A stretch of DNA of 7,437 nt from an uncultured Eubacterium sp. (lineage in GTDB: Bacteria; Bacillota; Clostridia; Lachnospirales; Lachnospiraceae). How positions within the stretch are numbered: position 1 is the first letter of the stretch; every line of letters starts with the position of its first letter. The notes under the pieces were generated by a model. That model did not search any database. It saw only the letters and a program-made list of their open reading frames with translations, and had not been told where the DNA came from. Location of the stretch: assembly GCA_946611445.1 (NCBI GenBank), contig CAMODP010000087.1, forward strand, positions 1 through 7,437, in the 5' to 3' direction. Below are positions 1 through 7,437 of the stretch, piece after piece. Made by a program: the position numbers and the translations under genes.

Positions 1-1
1 A

Positions 2-1054
2 CCGGAAGAAACGAAGCCGGCCGAGGAAAAGCCCGAAAAGAAACCGGAAAAGAAGCCTGAAAAGGAAAAAGAAGAAGAAAAGGAGGAAGAGGAGCCCGCC
101 GACGATAAGCGCCCCACGCTCGAGGTCTACGACGACAACGGCAAGGAGCTCAAGAGCGGTACCACGGTCACGCTCGACAACGAGACGTACACGCTGCGCC
201 TGAAGGCCGTGGACGGCAACACGGGGGCTGCACTAACAAAGGGCAGCATCACCTGGACTAACCCGGACAGCGCGAAACCCAAGCACGATGGCACGAGCAG
301 GGGCTACGAGGTCTACGACCTGAGCTTCAAGAAGGCCATCAACACGGTCAATCCGGACGCAAACGGCGTGTTCACCTTCGACTACACCATCGATGTGAAA
401 AACGCCAGCAAGTCCCACCGCACGCTGAAGAAGCCTTACACCATCACGTTCAAATATCAGTACAAAGCGGAAGGCGAAGACCGCGGTACCGCGAAGGTCG
501 TGATCGACCTCTCCACGCTGGGCGAACCCGACTTCGCCAGCTTCAACGTGCCGCTCGTGGCCAAACGCCCGTTTTCCGAAAGCTTCGAGAAGGTCATGGA
601 CGAGGCCGGCTATACGGTGCACTCCAAGGGCCTGATCGATGCCGAGGGCAAATCCTACAACTACTACATCACGGGGATCGAGCTGCCCACGGACGGGCTT
701 GCCATCCGGCCGAATACATTCGACCGGAACACGCTGTTTTCCCGCATGACCACCTGGCTCTATCTGCGGGATACGCCGACAAATGTCTTTCCCAGTATTC
801 ATGTCTACAATTCGCTCGCTGTCTACCTGGCAGCTCGTGAGTGCAAGATGCTGCAGAACAGGCCGTGGGCTGTCCGCGCCATAGGGATATGGGCTTTGCT
901 GATCATATTGTCTACGATGTTCCTGAAGCAGCATTCTGTCTATGACGTGACGGCAGGCATACTGCTGTGCCTGCTGTTTTACCGATTGTATTACGGAAAA
1001 AAATCTGATAGAATCTACAGAAATAAAAATCAGCAGACGACTTTTGATGAGTGA
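2..1054 (+). CDS. Chimeric open frame: surface-protein-like N-terminal part joined to a PAP2 phosphatase C-terminal half (5' partial)
   Basis: The frame is open from the window edge to TGA at 1052-1054 (350 codons), so the true start lies outside. Residues 1-36 are a Lys/Glu/Pro-rich linker of the kind found in Gram-positive cell-surface proteins. Residues ~38-230 are polar and beta-rich, with no membrane segment or cysteine; they look like one or two Ig-like or other extracellular modules, but I cannot name the family. From about residue 232 the protein becomes a PAP2-family membrane phosphatase (see the separate entry). Codon use changes at the same place. By hand count Asn AAC:AAT goes from 9:1 to 2:5, Phe TTC:TTT from 7:1 to 2:4, and Arg from nearly all CGC to a mix including CGG, CGA and AGA. 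A natural fusion is unlikely because the PAP2 part lacks its first membrane helices. A rearrangement or an assembly chimera fits better. The open frame is certain; a working protein is doubtful. Confidence 0.6.
   Translation, partial: PEETKPAEEKPEKKPEKKPEKEKEEEKEEEEPADDKRPTLEVYDDNGKELKSGTTVTLDNETYTLRLKAVDGNTGAALTKGSITWTNPDSAKPKHDGTSRGYEVYDLSFKKAINTVNPDANGVFTFDYTIDVKNASKSHRTLKKPYTITFKYQYKAEGEDRGTAKVVIDLSTLGEPDFASFNVPLVAKRPFSESFEKVMDEAGYTVHSKGLIDAEGKSYNYYITGIELPTDGLAIRPNTFDRNTLFSRMTTWLYLRDTPTNVFPSIHVYNSLAVYLAARECKMLQNRPWAVRAIGIWALLIILSTMFLKQHSVYDVTAGILLCLLFYRLYYGKKSDRIYRNKNQQTTFDE
29..64 (+). repeat. Three imperfect 12-nt tandem units encoding Lys-Pro-Glu-Lys
   Basis: The units are 29-40 (AAGCCCGAAAAG), 41-52 (AAACCGGAAAAG) and 53-64 (AAGCCTGAAAAG). 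Each encodes KPEK and differs from the others only at third codon positions. They sit in a longer purine-rich Lys/Glu tract (about 23-94). Such charged Pro-containing repeats are typical of flexible stalk or wall-spanning linkers, and their copy number can vary by slippage. The tract continues towards the window edge, so the full array may be longer. Confidence 0.7.
670..705. other. Inferred junction between two unrelated sequences
   Basis: Left of this interval the frame encodes a soluble, beta-rich surface-type segment with C-ending codons. Right of it the frame matches the Clostridia PAP2 pattern (GLAIRPNTF at residues 232-240, then DTPTN and PSIH). The breakpoint is placed 5' of the RP dipeptide (residues 236-237), because an RP followed by F and R is what I recall from this PAP2 subfamily just before DTPTN. 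The exact base cannot be fixed without homologues of both sides. The frame happens to be kept across it. A weak GCCC-N6-GGGC inverted repeat (685-698) lies inside the interval but may be chance. Confidence 0.6.
695..1054 (+). pseudogene. C-terminal half of a PAP2-family (Aur1/Ipt1-like) membrane phosphatase, 5' end missing
   Basis: Residue numbers count from the codon at position 2. The second PAP2 signature is PSIH at 264-267, preceded by DTPTNVF. The third is S304-T-x5-H311-x3-D315, which keeps the exact SR-x5-H-x3-D spacing of the family. Arg is replaced by Thr, as is usual in the Aur1/Ipt1-like branch, where ST is common. His267, His311 and Asp315 would be the phosphotransfer residues. 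Two hydrophobic segments flank the third motif (about 293-308 and 316-331), and a short basic tail follows. Only ~119 residues remain, whereas I expect roughly 200-230 with about six helices, so the first three helices and most of the first motif are absent. Such enzymes dephosphorylate lipid phosphates at the membrane. This copy should be inactive unless the left half is an artefact and the intact gene exists in the real genome. Confidence 0.72.
986..1014 (+). promoter_or_regulatory. Candidate sigma-A promoter for purL
   Basis: TTGTAT (986-991) and TAGAAT (1009-1014) are separated by 17 nt. The -10 matches the consensus at five of six bases; the -35 matches only at its TTG. The surrounding stretch (about 985-1040) is markedly more AT-rich than the rest of the window. 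Transcription would start near 1021 and give a leader of about 80 nt before purL. The site overlaps the 3' end of the PAP2 frame, so the AT-richness could instead reflect coding. I see no purine riboswitch fold or strong terminator in this leader, which is too short for a full riboswitch plus expression platform. Confidence 0.38.
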
Positions 1055-1089
1055 ATCTTGAGATCCTGACAGCATCACACATATATGGG

Positions 1090-1096
1090 AAAGGAA
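1090..1096 (+). promoter_or_regulatory. purL ribosome binding site; decides the start at 1103
   Basis: AAAGGA(A) ends 7 nt before ATG at 1103, an optimal Shine-Dalgarno distance. An in-frame ATG at 1085 has no purine-rich site upstream and itself overlaps this site. The start at 1103 also gives the expected N-terminus [12 protein letters not shown]. Confidence 0.75.
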
Positions 1097-1102
1097 GCAT
1101 AC

Positions 1103-4100
1103 ATGAGCAAAGTCAGAAGAGTATATGTCGAGAAAAAGCCGGAATTTGCCGTCGCGGCAAGAGAACTGAGCCATGAGCTGCGCCATTACATGGGCCTGTC
1201 GGGCGTCACCGGTGTCCGGATTCTGATCCGGTATGATGTGGAAAATATCAGTGACGAAGTCTTTGAGAAGGCCTGCCGGGTCGTTTTCGCAGAGCCGCCT
1301 GTCGATACGCTGTATGAGGAAGACTTTCCGAGAAAAGACAGTGACCGTGTCTTCTCCGTGGAATACCTGCCTGGCCAGTTTGACCAGAGGGCCGATTCCG
1401 CAGAGCAGTGCGTCACCTTCCTGAAGGAAGATGAGAAGCCGGTTATCCGCAGCGCGACGACCTATGTGATCGAGGGATCTGTCACGGAGACGGAACTGGA
1501 GCAGATACGCCATCACGTGATCAATCCGGTGGATTCCCGCGAGACCGGGCTGACGAAGCCGGACACGCTGGTCATGTCCTTTGAGGAGCCGGATGATGTG
1601 GCCGTTTTTACAGGTTTCTGCAATATGCCGGAAGAGGAGCTCCGCAGCCTCTATGATTCGCTGAATCTGGCCATGACCTTCCGGGATTTCCAGTTCATCC
1701 AGACGTATTTCTCCGGGGAAGAGCACCGTGACCCCACGGTCACAGAGATCCGTGTCCTGGATACCTACTGGTCCGACCACTGCCGGCACACGACGTTTTC
1801 CACAGAGCTGAAGCAGGTCGCCTTCGGCGAGGGCAGGCTGTCCGAGCCCATCCGCAGAAGCTATGAGCGGTATCTGCGGGACCGCGAGTCTCTGTACGCG
1901 GGCAGGAAGGACAAGTATATCTGTCTGATGGACCTGGCCATTCTGGCCGCCAAAAAGCTTAAGGCAGAGGGGAAACTCACCGATCAGGAAGAATCTGACG
2001 AGATCAACGCGTGCAGTATTATCGTCCCGGTGGATGTGGACGGAAAAGAAGAAGAGTGGCTGATCAATTTCAAGAATGAGACGCACAACCATCCGACGGA
2101 GATTGAGCCCTTCGGCGGAGCCGCCACGTGTCTGGGCGGAGCCATCCGCGACCCGCTGTCCGGCAGGACCTATGTCTATCAGGCCATGCGCGTGACCGGC
2201 GCGGCCGATCCGACCGTTTCTCTCTCTGAGACGCTGCCGGGAAAGCTGCCGCAGAAGACACTGACGCGCGGCGCCGCGAAAGGCTACAGCTCCTACGGAA
2301 ACCAGATCGGTCTGGCTACCGGCTATGTAAAAGAAATCTATCATCCGGATTACGTCGCCAAGCGTATGGAGATCGGCGCGGTCATGGGAGCTGCGCCCAG
2401 AAATGCCGTCATCCGCGAGACCTCTGATCCCGGCGATGTGATCATTCTGCTGGGCGGGCGCACGGGACGCGACGGCATCGGCGGCGCGACCGGCTCCTCC
2501 AAAAAGCATACTACCGCGTCTCTGGACACCTGCGGCGCGGAGGTCCAGAAGGGCAATGCGCCCACGGAGCGCAAGCTGCAGCGCCTGTTCCGGCGGCCGG
2601 AGGTCAGTTCTCTGATCAGGAAGTGCAATGATTTTGGTGCCGGCGGCGTGTCTGTGGCCATCGGCGAACTGGCGCCGGGACTTATCGTAGACCTGGACAA
2701 GGTTCCGAAGAAGTATGCCGGCCTGGACGGCACGGAACTGGCCATCTCCGAGTCCCAGGAGCGCATGGCTGTCGTCGTCAGCCCGAAGGACGAGGCGCAG
2801 TTCCTGGCCTATGCGGCGGAAGAGAACCTGGAGGCCGTCAGGGTAGCGTATGTCACTGAAGAGCCCAGGCTGGTACTCAAGTGGCGCGGACGGGATATCG
2901 TCAATATTTCCCGTGCCTTCCTGGACACCAACGGCGCGCATCAGGAGACAGACGTCTATGTGGAGATTCCGGACGAGGCGGACAGCCGGCTGAAAAAGGC
3001 TGACGCGCCGGCGGATGTCCGTCAGAAGTGGCTGGATACGCTCTCTGACCTGAATGGCTGCTCGCAGAAGGGGCTGGTCGAGATGTTCGACGCATCCATC
3101 GGCGCAGGCAGCGTCCTCATGCCCTATGGCGGCAAATATCAGATGACAGAGACACAGGCCATGGTGGCAAAGGTTCCCGTTCCGGCAGGCAAAACCGAGA
3201 CGGTCACGATGATGAGCTATGGCTTTGATCCCTATATTTCGAAATGGAGTCCCTATCACGGCGCCGTGTATGCCGTGACGGATTCTCTGGCGAAGATTGT
3301 CGCCACAGGCGGCGACTTCCGGAAGGTGCATTTCACCTTCCAGGAGTATTTCCGCAGGATGGATGAACGCCCGGAGCGCTGGAGCCAGCCGGTTGCCGCG
3401 CTGCTCGGCGCCTATGAGGCGCAGATGGCCTACGGTCTGGCGTCGATCGGAGGAAAGGACAGTATGTCCGGCACCTTCAATGAGATCGACGTGCCGCCGA
3501 CGCTTGTGTCCTTTGCGGTGGATATCGCGAAGGTCGGGGATATCCTCTCGCCGGAACTCAAGAAAGCCGGAGATGTGCTGGTGCGGGTCCGCATACCGCG
3601 GGACGCGTATGAACTGCCGGTTTACGACGAGGTCGGAAGAATCTATGACGCGGTGCACGCGGATATGCAGGCAGGGCGGATTGCGGCAGCCTGCGCAGTT
3701 GAGAGACTCGGCATAGCGGCAGCCGTGAGCCGGATGGCATTCGGCAACCGTCTGGGCGTCTGCTTTGACGGCGGCATGCCGGCAGAGGATCTGTTCAGCC
3801 CCCTTCCGGGAGAACTGATCTGTGAGGTGTCGGCGGAAAAATTTGCGGAACTCGGACCGATGTACGAGAAGATCGGCGTCGTGACAGAGGAAGAGGTCTT
3901 CCGGACCGGGGATGCCGTCATCTCCATGGAGGAGGCGCAGAAAGCCTGGGAAGGCACTCTTTCCGGCGTGTTCCGCCCCGTTTCCGGCGCGGAGCCGGTA
4001 TCGGCAGATGTGGAGGATGCAGGCGTGTACCGCGCGGACAGCGTTCATATCTGCACACACAGGATCGGACAGCCTACGGTGTTTATTCCCGTTTTCCCGG

Positions 4101-4870
4101 GCACGAACTGTGAGTATGACAGCGCGAGGGCCTTTGAGAGAGCAGGCGCGCGGACAATCACCCGTGTATTCCGCAATCTCAGCGCCGACGATATCCGCGA
4201 ATCGGTAGAGGCTTTTGCGGAGGGCATCCGCGCCTCCCAGATCCTCATGTTCCCCGGCGGCTTCTCGGCAGGCGACGAGCCGGACGGCTCCGCAAAGTTT
4301 TTTGCCACCGCGTTCCAGAACGCGGCCATTCGCGAAGCGGTCACGGATCTCCTGGAGCAGCGCGACGGACTGGCCCTGGGCATCTGCAACGGCTTCCAGG
4401 CGCTGATCAAGCTCGGCCTGGTACCCGGCGGAGAGATCACCGGGCAGCAGAGCGATTCACCGACCCTGACATTCAATACGGTCGGCAGGCATATTTCCAA
4501 GATGGCGTATACGAAGGTCGTTTCGAACAAATCGCCCTGGCTGGCGCTGGCGGAGCCCGGCGGGATCTATACCTGCCCGGCCTCTCACGGAGAGGGACGT
4601 TTCGTCGCGAATGCCGGATGGATCCGCCGCCTGCAGGAAAACGGGCAGATTGCTACCCGCTACTGCACGCCGGAGGGAGAGATCAGCACGGACGAGTACT
4701 GGAACATCAACGGTTCCTATTTCAACATTGAGGGCATTACCAGCCCGGATGGCCGCGTGTTCGGAAAGATGGCGCACGCGGAGCGCCGCGGGGAAGGCGT
4801 GGCACTGAACATCACGGGCGAACAGGATATGAAGATTTTTGAAGCGGGCGTCCGCTACTTTACAGTATAA
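1103..4870 (+). CDS. purL: Phosphoribosylformylglycinamidine (FGAM) synthase, single-chain form
   Basis: This cytosolic enzyme catalyses the fourth step of de novo purine synthesis: FGAR + ATP + glutamine to FGAM + ADP + phosphate + glutamate. At 1,255 residues it is the fused form seen in many Firmicutes and equals PurS + PurL + PurQ of other species. Residues ~1-150 are the PurS-like region. The linker ends in the signature [14 protein letters not shown] (219-232). The synthetase core has NETHNHP (325-331), the NDFGAGGVS segment (~509-517) and IGGKDSM (782-788). The C-terminal class I glutaminase begins near FPGTNCE. It has nucleophile Cys1095 in GICNGFQ and the His1225/Glu1227 pair in HAER, with spacing like that of the enterobacterial enzyme; HGEGR (1162-1166) is also kept. 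No frameshift or missing key residue is seen. It stands away from other pur genes, apparently with its own promoter, and is followed after 14 nt by the SEC-C gene. Confidence 0.97.
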   Translation: MSKVRRVYVEKKPEFAVAARELSHELRHYMGLSGVTGVRILIRYDVENISDEVFEKACRVVFAEPPVDTLYEEDFPRKDSDRVFSVEYLPGQFDQRADSAEQCVTFLKEDEKPVIRSATTYVIEGSVTETELEQIRHHVINPVDSRETGLTKPDTLVMSFEEPDDVAVFTGFCNMPEEELRSLYDSLNLAMTFRDFQFIQTYFSGEEHRDPTVTEIRVLDTYWSDHCRHTTFSTELKQVAFGEGRLSEPIRRSYERYLRDRESLYAGRKDKYICLMDLAILAAKKLKAEGKLTDQEESDEINACSIIVPVDVDGKEEEWLINFKNETHNHPTEIEPFGGAATCLGGAIRDPLSGRTYVYQAMRVTGAADPTVSLSETLPGKLPQKTLTRGAAKGYSSYGNQIGLATGYVKEIYHPDYVAKRMEIGAVMGAAPRNAVIRETSDPGDVIILLGGRTGRDGIGGATGSSKKHTTASLDTCGAEVQKGNAPTERKLQRLFRRPEVSSLIRKCNDFGAGGVSVAIGELAPGLIVDLDKVPKKYAGLDGTELAISESQERMAVVVSPKDEAQFLAYAAEENLEAVRVAYVTEEPRLVLKWRGRDIVNISRAFLDTNGAHQETDVYVEIPDEADSRLKKADAPADVRQKWLDTLSDLNGCSQKGLVEMFDASIGAGSVLMPYGGKYQMTETQAMVAKVPVPAGKTETVTMMSYGFDPYISKWSPYHGAVYAVTDSLAKIVATGGDFRKVHFTFQEYFRRMDERPERWSQPVAALLGAYEAQMAYGLASIGGKDSMSGTFNEIDVPPTLVSFAVDIAKVGDILSPELKKAGDVLVRVRIPRDAYELPVYDEVGRIYDAVHADMQAGRIAAACAVERLGIAAAVSRMAFGNRLGVCFDGGMPAEDLFSPLPGELICEVSAEKFAELGPMYEKIGVVTEEEVFRTGDAVISMEEAQKAWEGTLSGVFRPVSGAEPVSADVEDAGVYRADSVHICTHRIGQPTVFIPVFPGTNCEYDSARAFERAGARTITRVFRNLSADDIRESVEAFAEGIRASQILMFPGGFSAGDEPDGSAKFFATAFQNAAIREAVTDLLEQRDGLALGICNGFQALIKLGLVPGGEITGQQSDSPTLTFNTVGRHISKMAYTKVVSNKSPWLALAEPGGIYTCPASHGEGRFVANAGWIRRLQENGQIATRYCTPEGEISTDEYWNINGSYFNIEGITSPDGRVFGKMAHAERRGEGVALNITGEQDMKIFEAGVRYFTV

Positions 4871-4875
4871 GGAGG
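4869..4875 (+). promoter_or_regulatory. Strong ribosome binding site of the SEC-C gene, overlapping the purL stop
   Basis: AAGGAGG begins within the purL TAA (4868-4870) and ends 9 nt before ATG at 4885. The overlap of stop and Shine-Dalgarno points to co-transcription and possibly coupled translation with purL. Confidence 0.8.
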
Positions 4876-4884
4876 AAGACAGAC

Positions 4885-5385
4885 ATGGCTTTATTACAGG
4901 ACTGGCAGGAACTTGCCTACAATCAGGAAACGGACAAAAAGGAACTGCAGAAATTCTGGCAGGACTATTTTCTCATTGAGAAGGGGATCTACGAACAGCT
5001 GCTGGATGATCCGGATACCGAGGTGACCGGCACAGTAAAGGAACTCGCAGAAAAATATGAGACGGACATCATGAGCATGACCGGCTTTCTGGACGGTATC
5101 AACGACAGCCTGAAGGAGAAGAATCCCATCGAGGACATGACCGAGGATACCATGGTCAGCCTTGCCTTTGACAAGGAGAAGCTCTACAGAAATATGGTAG
5201 ACGCGAAGGCGGACTGGCTGTATGGCCTGCCGCAGTGGGAGACCCTGCTGGATGAGGACCGTAGAAAAGAGCTGTACCGCGAGGGAAAGAGAGCCGGCAC
5301 GATTGTCAAGGAGAAGAAAATCGGCCGGAACGACCCCTGTCCGTGCGGCAGCGGCAAGAAGTATAAGTATTGCTGCGGGCGCTGA
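4885..5385 (+). CDS. SEC-C metal-binding motif protein, small and mostly helical
   Basis: This is a 166-residue soluble protein. Its last 20 residues are a textbook SEC-C motif: [19 protein letters not shown] at 147-165, with Cys152-x-Cys154-x8-Cys163-Cys164 as the likely zinc ligands. The motif takes its name from the C-terminus of SecA, where it binds zinc and mediates contact with SecB and ribosomes; it also ends many small uncharacterised proteins. Residues 1-140 are charged and look almost entirely alpha-helical, with no signal peptide or membrane segment, and I recognise no catalytic domain there. The sequence ends with tandem in-frame stops, TGA TAA (5383-5388). It is 14 nt after purL and 27 nt before clpC with no terminator between. 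A role as a protein- or ribosome-binding adaptor is conceivable from the motif and the clpC neighbour, but nothing in the sequence proves it. Confidence 0.9.
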   Translation: MALLQDWQELAYNQETDKKELQKFWQDYFLIEKGIYEQLLDDPDTEVTGTVKELAEKYETDIMSMTGFLDGINDSLKEKNPIEDMTEDTMVSLAFDKEKLYRNMVDAKADWLYGLPQWETLLDEDRRKELYREGKRAGTIVKEKKIGRNDPCPCGSGKKYKYCCGR

Positions 5386-5412
5386 TAAGGTGTCTGCGGG
5401 GAAAGTGTGGAT

Positions 5413-7437
5413 ATGAATTATACATCACAGGCAAGACGCGCGCTGTCGCTGGCCCGGAAGGCGGCGGCAGACCGCGGACATGTGTATATCGGGACCGAGC
5501 ATCTGCTGCTGGGCCTTCTCCGCGAGGGGCAGGGGACGGCGGCGGTGGTCCTTTCTGAGGCAGGCGTGAAGGAAGAACGCCTGTCTCAGCTTATGGAAGA
5601 GCTGATTATGCCTACCGGAGACAAGACGCTCCTGTCCGAAAAGCCGGAGTATTCCGTATCGGCGGAGGAGGTGCTGCATCTGGCGGCGGAGGATGCTGCC
5701 CGCGGAAAAGACCGCATGACCGGGACAGAACATATCCTGATGGCCATACTCCAGAAAGAGGATTGTGTGGCTTCCCGTCTTCTGGTCACGATGGACATCG
5801 GCATTCCCAGACTGTGGGGGTCATTGCTGCGCGCCTGCGGCGTCAGTGAGGATGAAGTACGGGAGAGTGTGAACAGCTTCCGGAACGGTCAGGGGGAACA
5901 GGCCGCTACGCCGTTTCTGGATCAGTACAGCCGCGATCTGACCGAGCTGGCCAGGCAGCACAGGCTGGATCCCGTGATCGGGCGGGAGAGAGAGATTGAC
6001 AGGATTCTGCAGATTCTCACCCGGCGGAAAAAGAACAACCCCTGTCTGATCGGCGAGCCGGGCGTCGGCAAAACCGCGGTCGTGGAGGGACTGGCACAGC
6101 GTATCGTGGCCGGTGAGGTGCCCGGCGACATGCGGGAACTGCGTCTGGTGGTGCTGGACCTGGCAGGCATGGTGGCAGGCTCCAAATACCGGGGCGAATT
6201 TGAGGAGCGCATCCGGCGGCTTTTGCAGGAAGTAACGGAGAGCCGGAATATCCTGATGTTCATCGACGAGCTGCACACGATTATCGGCGCCGGCGGGGCA
6301 GAAGGGGCGCTTGACGCTTCCAATATCCTGAAACCGTCTCTCTCGAGAGGAGAGCTGCAGCTGATCGGCGCGACGACGGTCACTGAATACCGCAAATACA
6401 TTGAGAAGGACGCTGCCCTGGAGCGCCGTTTTCAGCCGGTCATGATCGAGGAGCCCTCTGTTGAGGAGACCCTTGCGATCCTGAAAGGCCTGCGTCCGTA
6501 TTACGAGGAGCACCATGCAGTTGCCATTTCGGATGAGGCTCTGGACGCGGCAGCCAGGCTGAGCACCCGGTATATCAATGACCGTTTTCAGCCGGACAAG
6601 GCCATCGACCTGATCGACGAGGCGTCTTCCAGGGTGCAGATGGGCAGCTACGGACAGCCGGAACACTGGACATTTCTGGAGCGGGAAATCGCGGAGCTGG
6701 CTGTCCTGAAGGAAAAAGCCCTGCAGGACGGGGACATGTACCTTGTCAAAAGTCTGCATGACCAGCAGAAGAAACAGGAGAAGGCGCTGGCAGCGCAGAA
6801 GAAGCGGGCCGGGCGGCAGGAGAAGGACCGCCGCATGGTGACAGAGGCGGATGTAGCCGCCTGTGTATCCGTGTGGACCGGCATCCCGGCAGAGAGAATC
6901 GCCGAGGCGGAGTCGCGCCGGCTGGCCCACCTGGAAGAAACCCTGCACAAGAGGGTAGTCGGCCAGGAGGAAGCTGTTCAGGCGCTCGCCAGAGCTGTCA
7001 GGCGGGGGCGCGTCGGGCTCAAAGATCCCGCCAGACCGATCGGGTCCTTCCTGTTTCTGGGACCCACCGGCGTAGGAAAGACAGAATTATCCAAGGCGCT
7101 TGCGGAGGCGGTATTCGGCAGCGAAGAGGCCCTGATCCGCGTGGACATGTCTGAATACATGGAAAAGCACAGCGTCTCGAAGATGATCGGCTCCCCGCCC
7201 GGATATGTGGGGTATGAGGAAGGCGGCCAGCTGTCCGAAAAGATCCGCCGCCGTCCGTACAGTGTCCTGCTCTTTGATGAAATTGAGAAGGCGCACCCGG
7301 ATGTGTTCAATATCCTGCTGCAGGTGCTGGATGACGGGCATATTACAGATGCCCAGGGCCGCAAGGTCAGTTTCCGGGAGACGGTGATCATCATGACCTC
7401 CAATGCAGGCGCAAACCGGATCATCGAGCCGAAGAAG
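5413..7437 (+). CDS. clpC: ATP-dependent Clp protease ATP-binding subunit, ClpC type (3' partial)
   Basis: A hexameric AAA+ unfoldase that feeds substrates to ClpP. 675 codons are present; family members run to about 810-830. Residues ~1-150 hold two Clp_N repeats, each with a GTEH motif. Glu29 and Glu106 align with B. subtilis ClpC Glu32 and Glu106, the phosphoarginine-docking residues. AAA-1 has Walker A GEPGVGKT (214-221, Lys220), pore loop KYRGEFEER, Walker B with Asp285-Glu286 and the arginine pair 338-339. A short coiled middle domain (~420-475), as in ClpC rather than the long one of ClpB, is unusually diverged. AAA-2 has Walker A GPTGVGKT (550-557, Lys556), pore loop GYVGYEEGG and Walker B with Asp622-Glu623. 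The window ends just after IIMTSN, so the ClpP-binding loop is not seen. ATG 5413 follows GGGGA (5398-5402) by 10 nt, a modest site; an in-frame GTG at 5407 is a weaker alternative. No CtsR-type operator is visible upstream, and ctsR, mcsA and mcsB are not adjacent. Confidence 0.95.
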   Translation, partial: MNYTSQARRALSLARKAAADRGHVYIGTEHLLLGLLREGQGTAAVVLSEAGVKEERLSQLMEELIMPTGDKTLLSEKPEYSVSAEEVLHLAAEDAARGKDRMTGTEHILMAILQKEDCVASRLLVTMDIGIPRLWGSLLRACGVSEDEVRESVNSFRNGQGEQAATPFLDQYSRDLTELARQHRLDPVIGREREIDRILQILTRRKKNNPCLIGEPGVGKTAVVEGLAQRIVAGEVPGDMRELRLVVLDLAGMVAGSKYRGEFEERIRRLLQEVTESRNILMFIDELHTIIGAGGAEGALDASNILKPSLSRGELQLIGATTVTEYRKYIEKDAALERRFQPVMIEEPSVEETLAILKGLRPYYEEHHAVAISDEALDAAARLSTRYINDRFQPDKAIDLIDEASSRVQMGSYGQPEHWTFLEREIAELAVLKEKALQDGDMYLVKSLHDQQKKQEKALAAQKKRAGRQEKDRRMVTEADVAACVSVWTGIPAERIAEAESRRLAHLEETLHKRVVGQEEAVQALARAVRRGRVGLKDPARPIGSFLFLGPTGVGKTELSKALAEAVFGSEEALIRVDMSEYMEKHSVSKMIGSPPGYVGYEEGGQLSEKIRRRPYSVLLFDEIEKAHPDVFNILLQVLDDGHITDAQGRKVSFRETVIIMTSNAGANRIIEPKK

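Noticed and set aside
685..698. Small inverted repeat GCCC-N6-GGGC at the inferred junction
   Set aside because: A 4-bp stem is expected often by chance in GC-rich coding DNA and has no extension or T-tract, so it is neither a terminator nor good evidence for a recombination site.
1055..1080. Palindrome ATCTTGAGAT after the PAP2 stop as a terminator
   Set aside because: The stem is only four pairs around a two-base centre, with no following run of T.
1058..1087. A second promoter-like pair, TTGAGA-N18-TATATG
   Set aside because: Transcription would start around the purL ribosome binding site, leaving no usable leader. The pair at 986-1014 has better spacing and a better -10.
1085..1102. purL starting at the upstream ATG (1085), adding six residues
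   Set aside because: There is no Shine-Dalgarno sequence before it, and it overlaps the AAAGGA site that serves ATG 1103.
233..4060. A 1,275-codon open frame on the minus strand, antisense to nearly the whole of purL and running through the left-end junction
   Set aside because: Its codons lie exactly opposite the plus-strand codons, so its stops correspond to plus-strand TTA, CTA and TCA. These Leu/Ser codons are rare in this GC-rich coding sequence; the frame ends where a CTA codon occurs at 233-235. The translation is Arg/His/Leu/Ala-rich with no recognisable domain, begins with GTG without a ribosome site, and opposes a clearly functional purL.
5821..6948. A 375-codon minus-strand open frame opposite clpC, and several shorter frames of 60-160 codons opposite or overlapping purL and clpC
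   Set aside because: They overlap strongly conserved AAA+ or PurL coding sequence, have low-complexity Arg/Ser/Pro-rich translations, and lack ribosome sites. They are by-products of GC-rich codon use.

Overview
The window is a bacterial contig fragment with every gene on the + strand. From position ~700 onward it reads as a Clostridia/Lachnospiraceae-type Firmicute of fairly high GC. The evidence is a single-chain FGAM synthase of the ~1,250-residue Firmicute form, a ClpC-type Hsp100 unfoldase with two GTEH-containing N-domain repeats, a SEC-C motif protein, AGGAGG-type ribosome binding sites, and a PAP2 variant with the DTPTN...PSIH signature I associate with Clostridia. The genus cannot be read from the sequence.

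Layout. (1) 2-1054 is one open frame made of two unlike halves. The first is a Lys/Glu/Pro-rich linker and beta-rich, surface-protein-like segment with strongly C-ending codons (to about 670-705). The second is the C-terminal half of a PAP2-family membrane phosphatase with mixed codons. The PAP2 half lacks its N-terminal membrane helices, so I read this as a junction between unrelated sequences (rearrangement or assembly chimera). (2) A candidate promoter lies inside the end of that frame. (3) 1103-4870 is a complete purL. (4) 4885-5385 is a small SEC-C zinc-motif protein. (5) 5413 to the window end is clpC, cut by the edge after 675 codons, inside the second ATPase domain.

purL, the SEC-C gene and clpC are spaced by 14 and 27 nt with no visible terminator between them, so co-transcription is plausible. 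Their products do not form an obvious pathway: purL makes a purine intermediate, clpC serves protein quality control, and the SEC-C protein has no known specific role. No gap exceeds 50 bases after position 1, and I see no RNA gene, insertion sequence, CRISPR array or riboswitch.

I did not find a convincing new multi-gene system. The points worth a second look are the chimeric frame at the left end, the diverged middle domain of ClpC with its phosphoarginine-docking glutamates kept, and clpC sitting behind purL and a SEC-C gene instead of ctsR-mcsA-mcsB.
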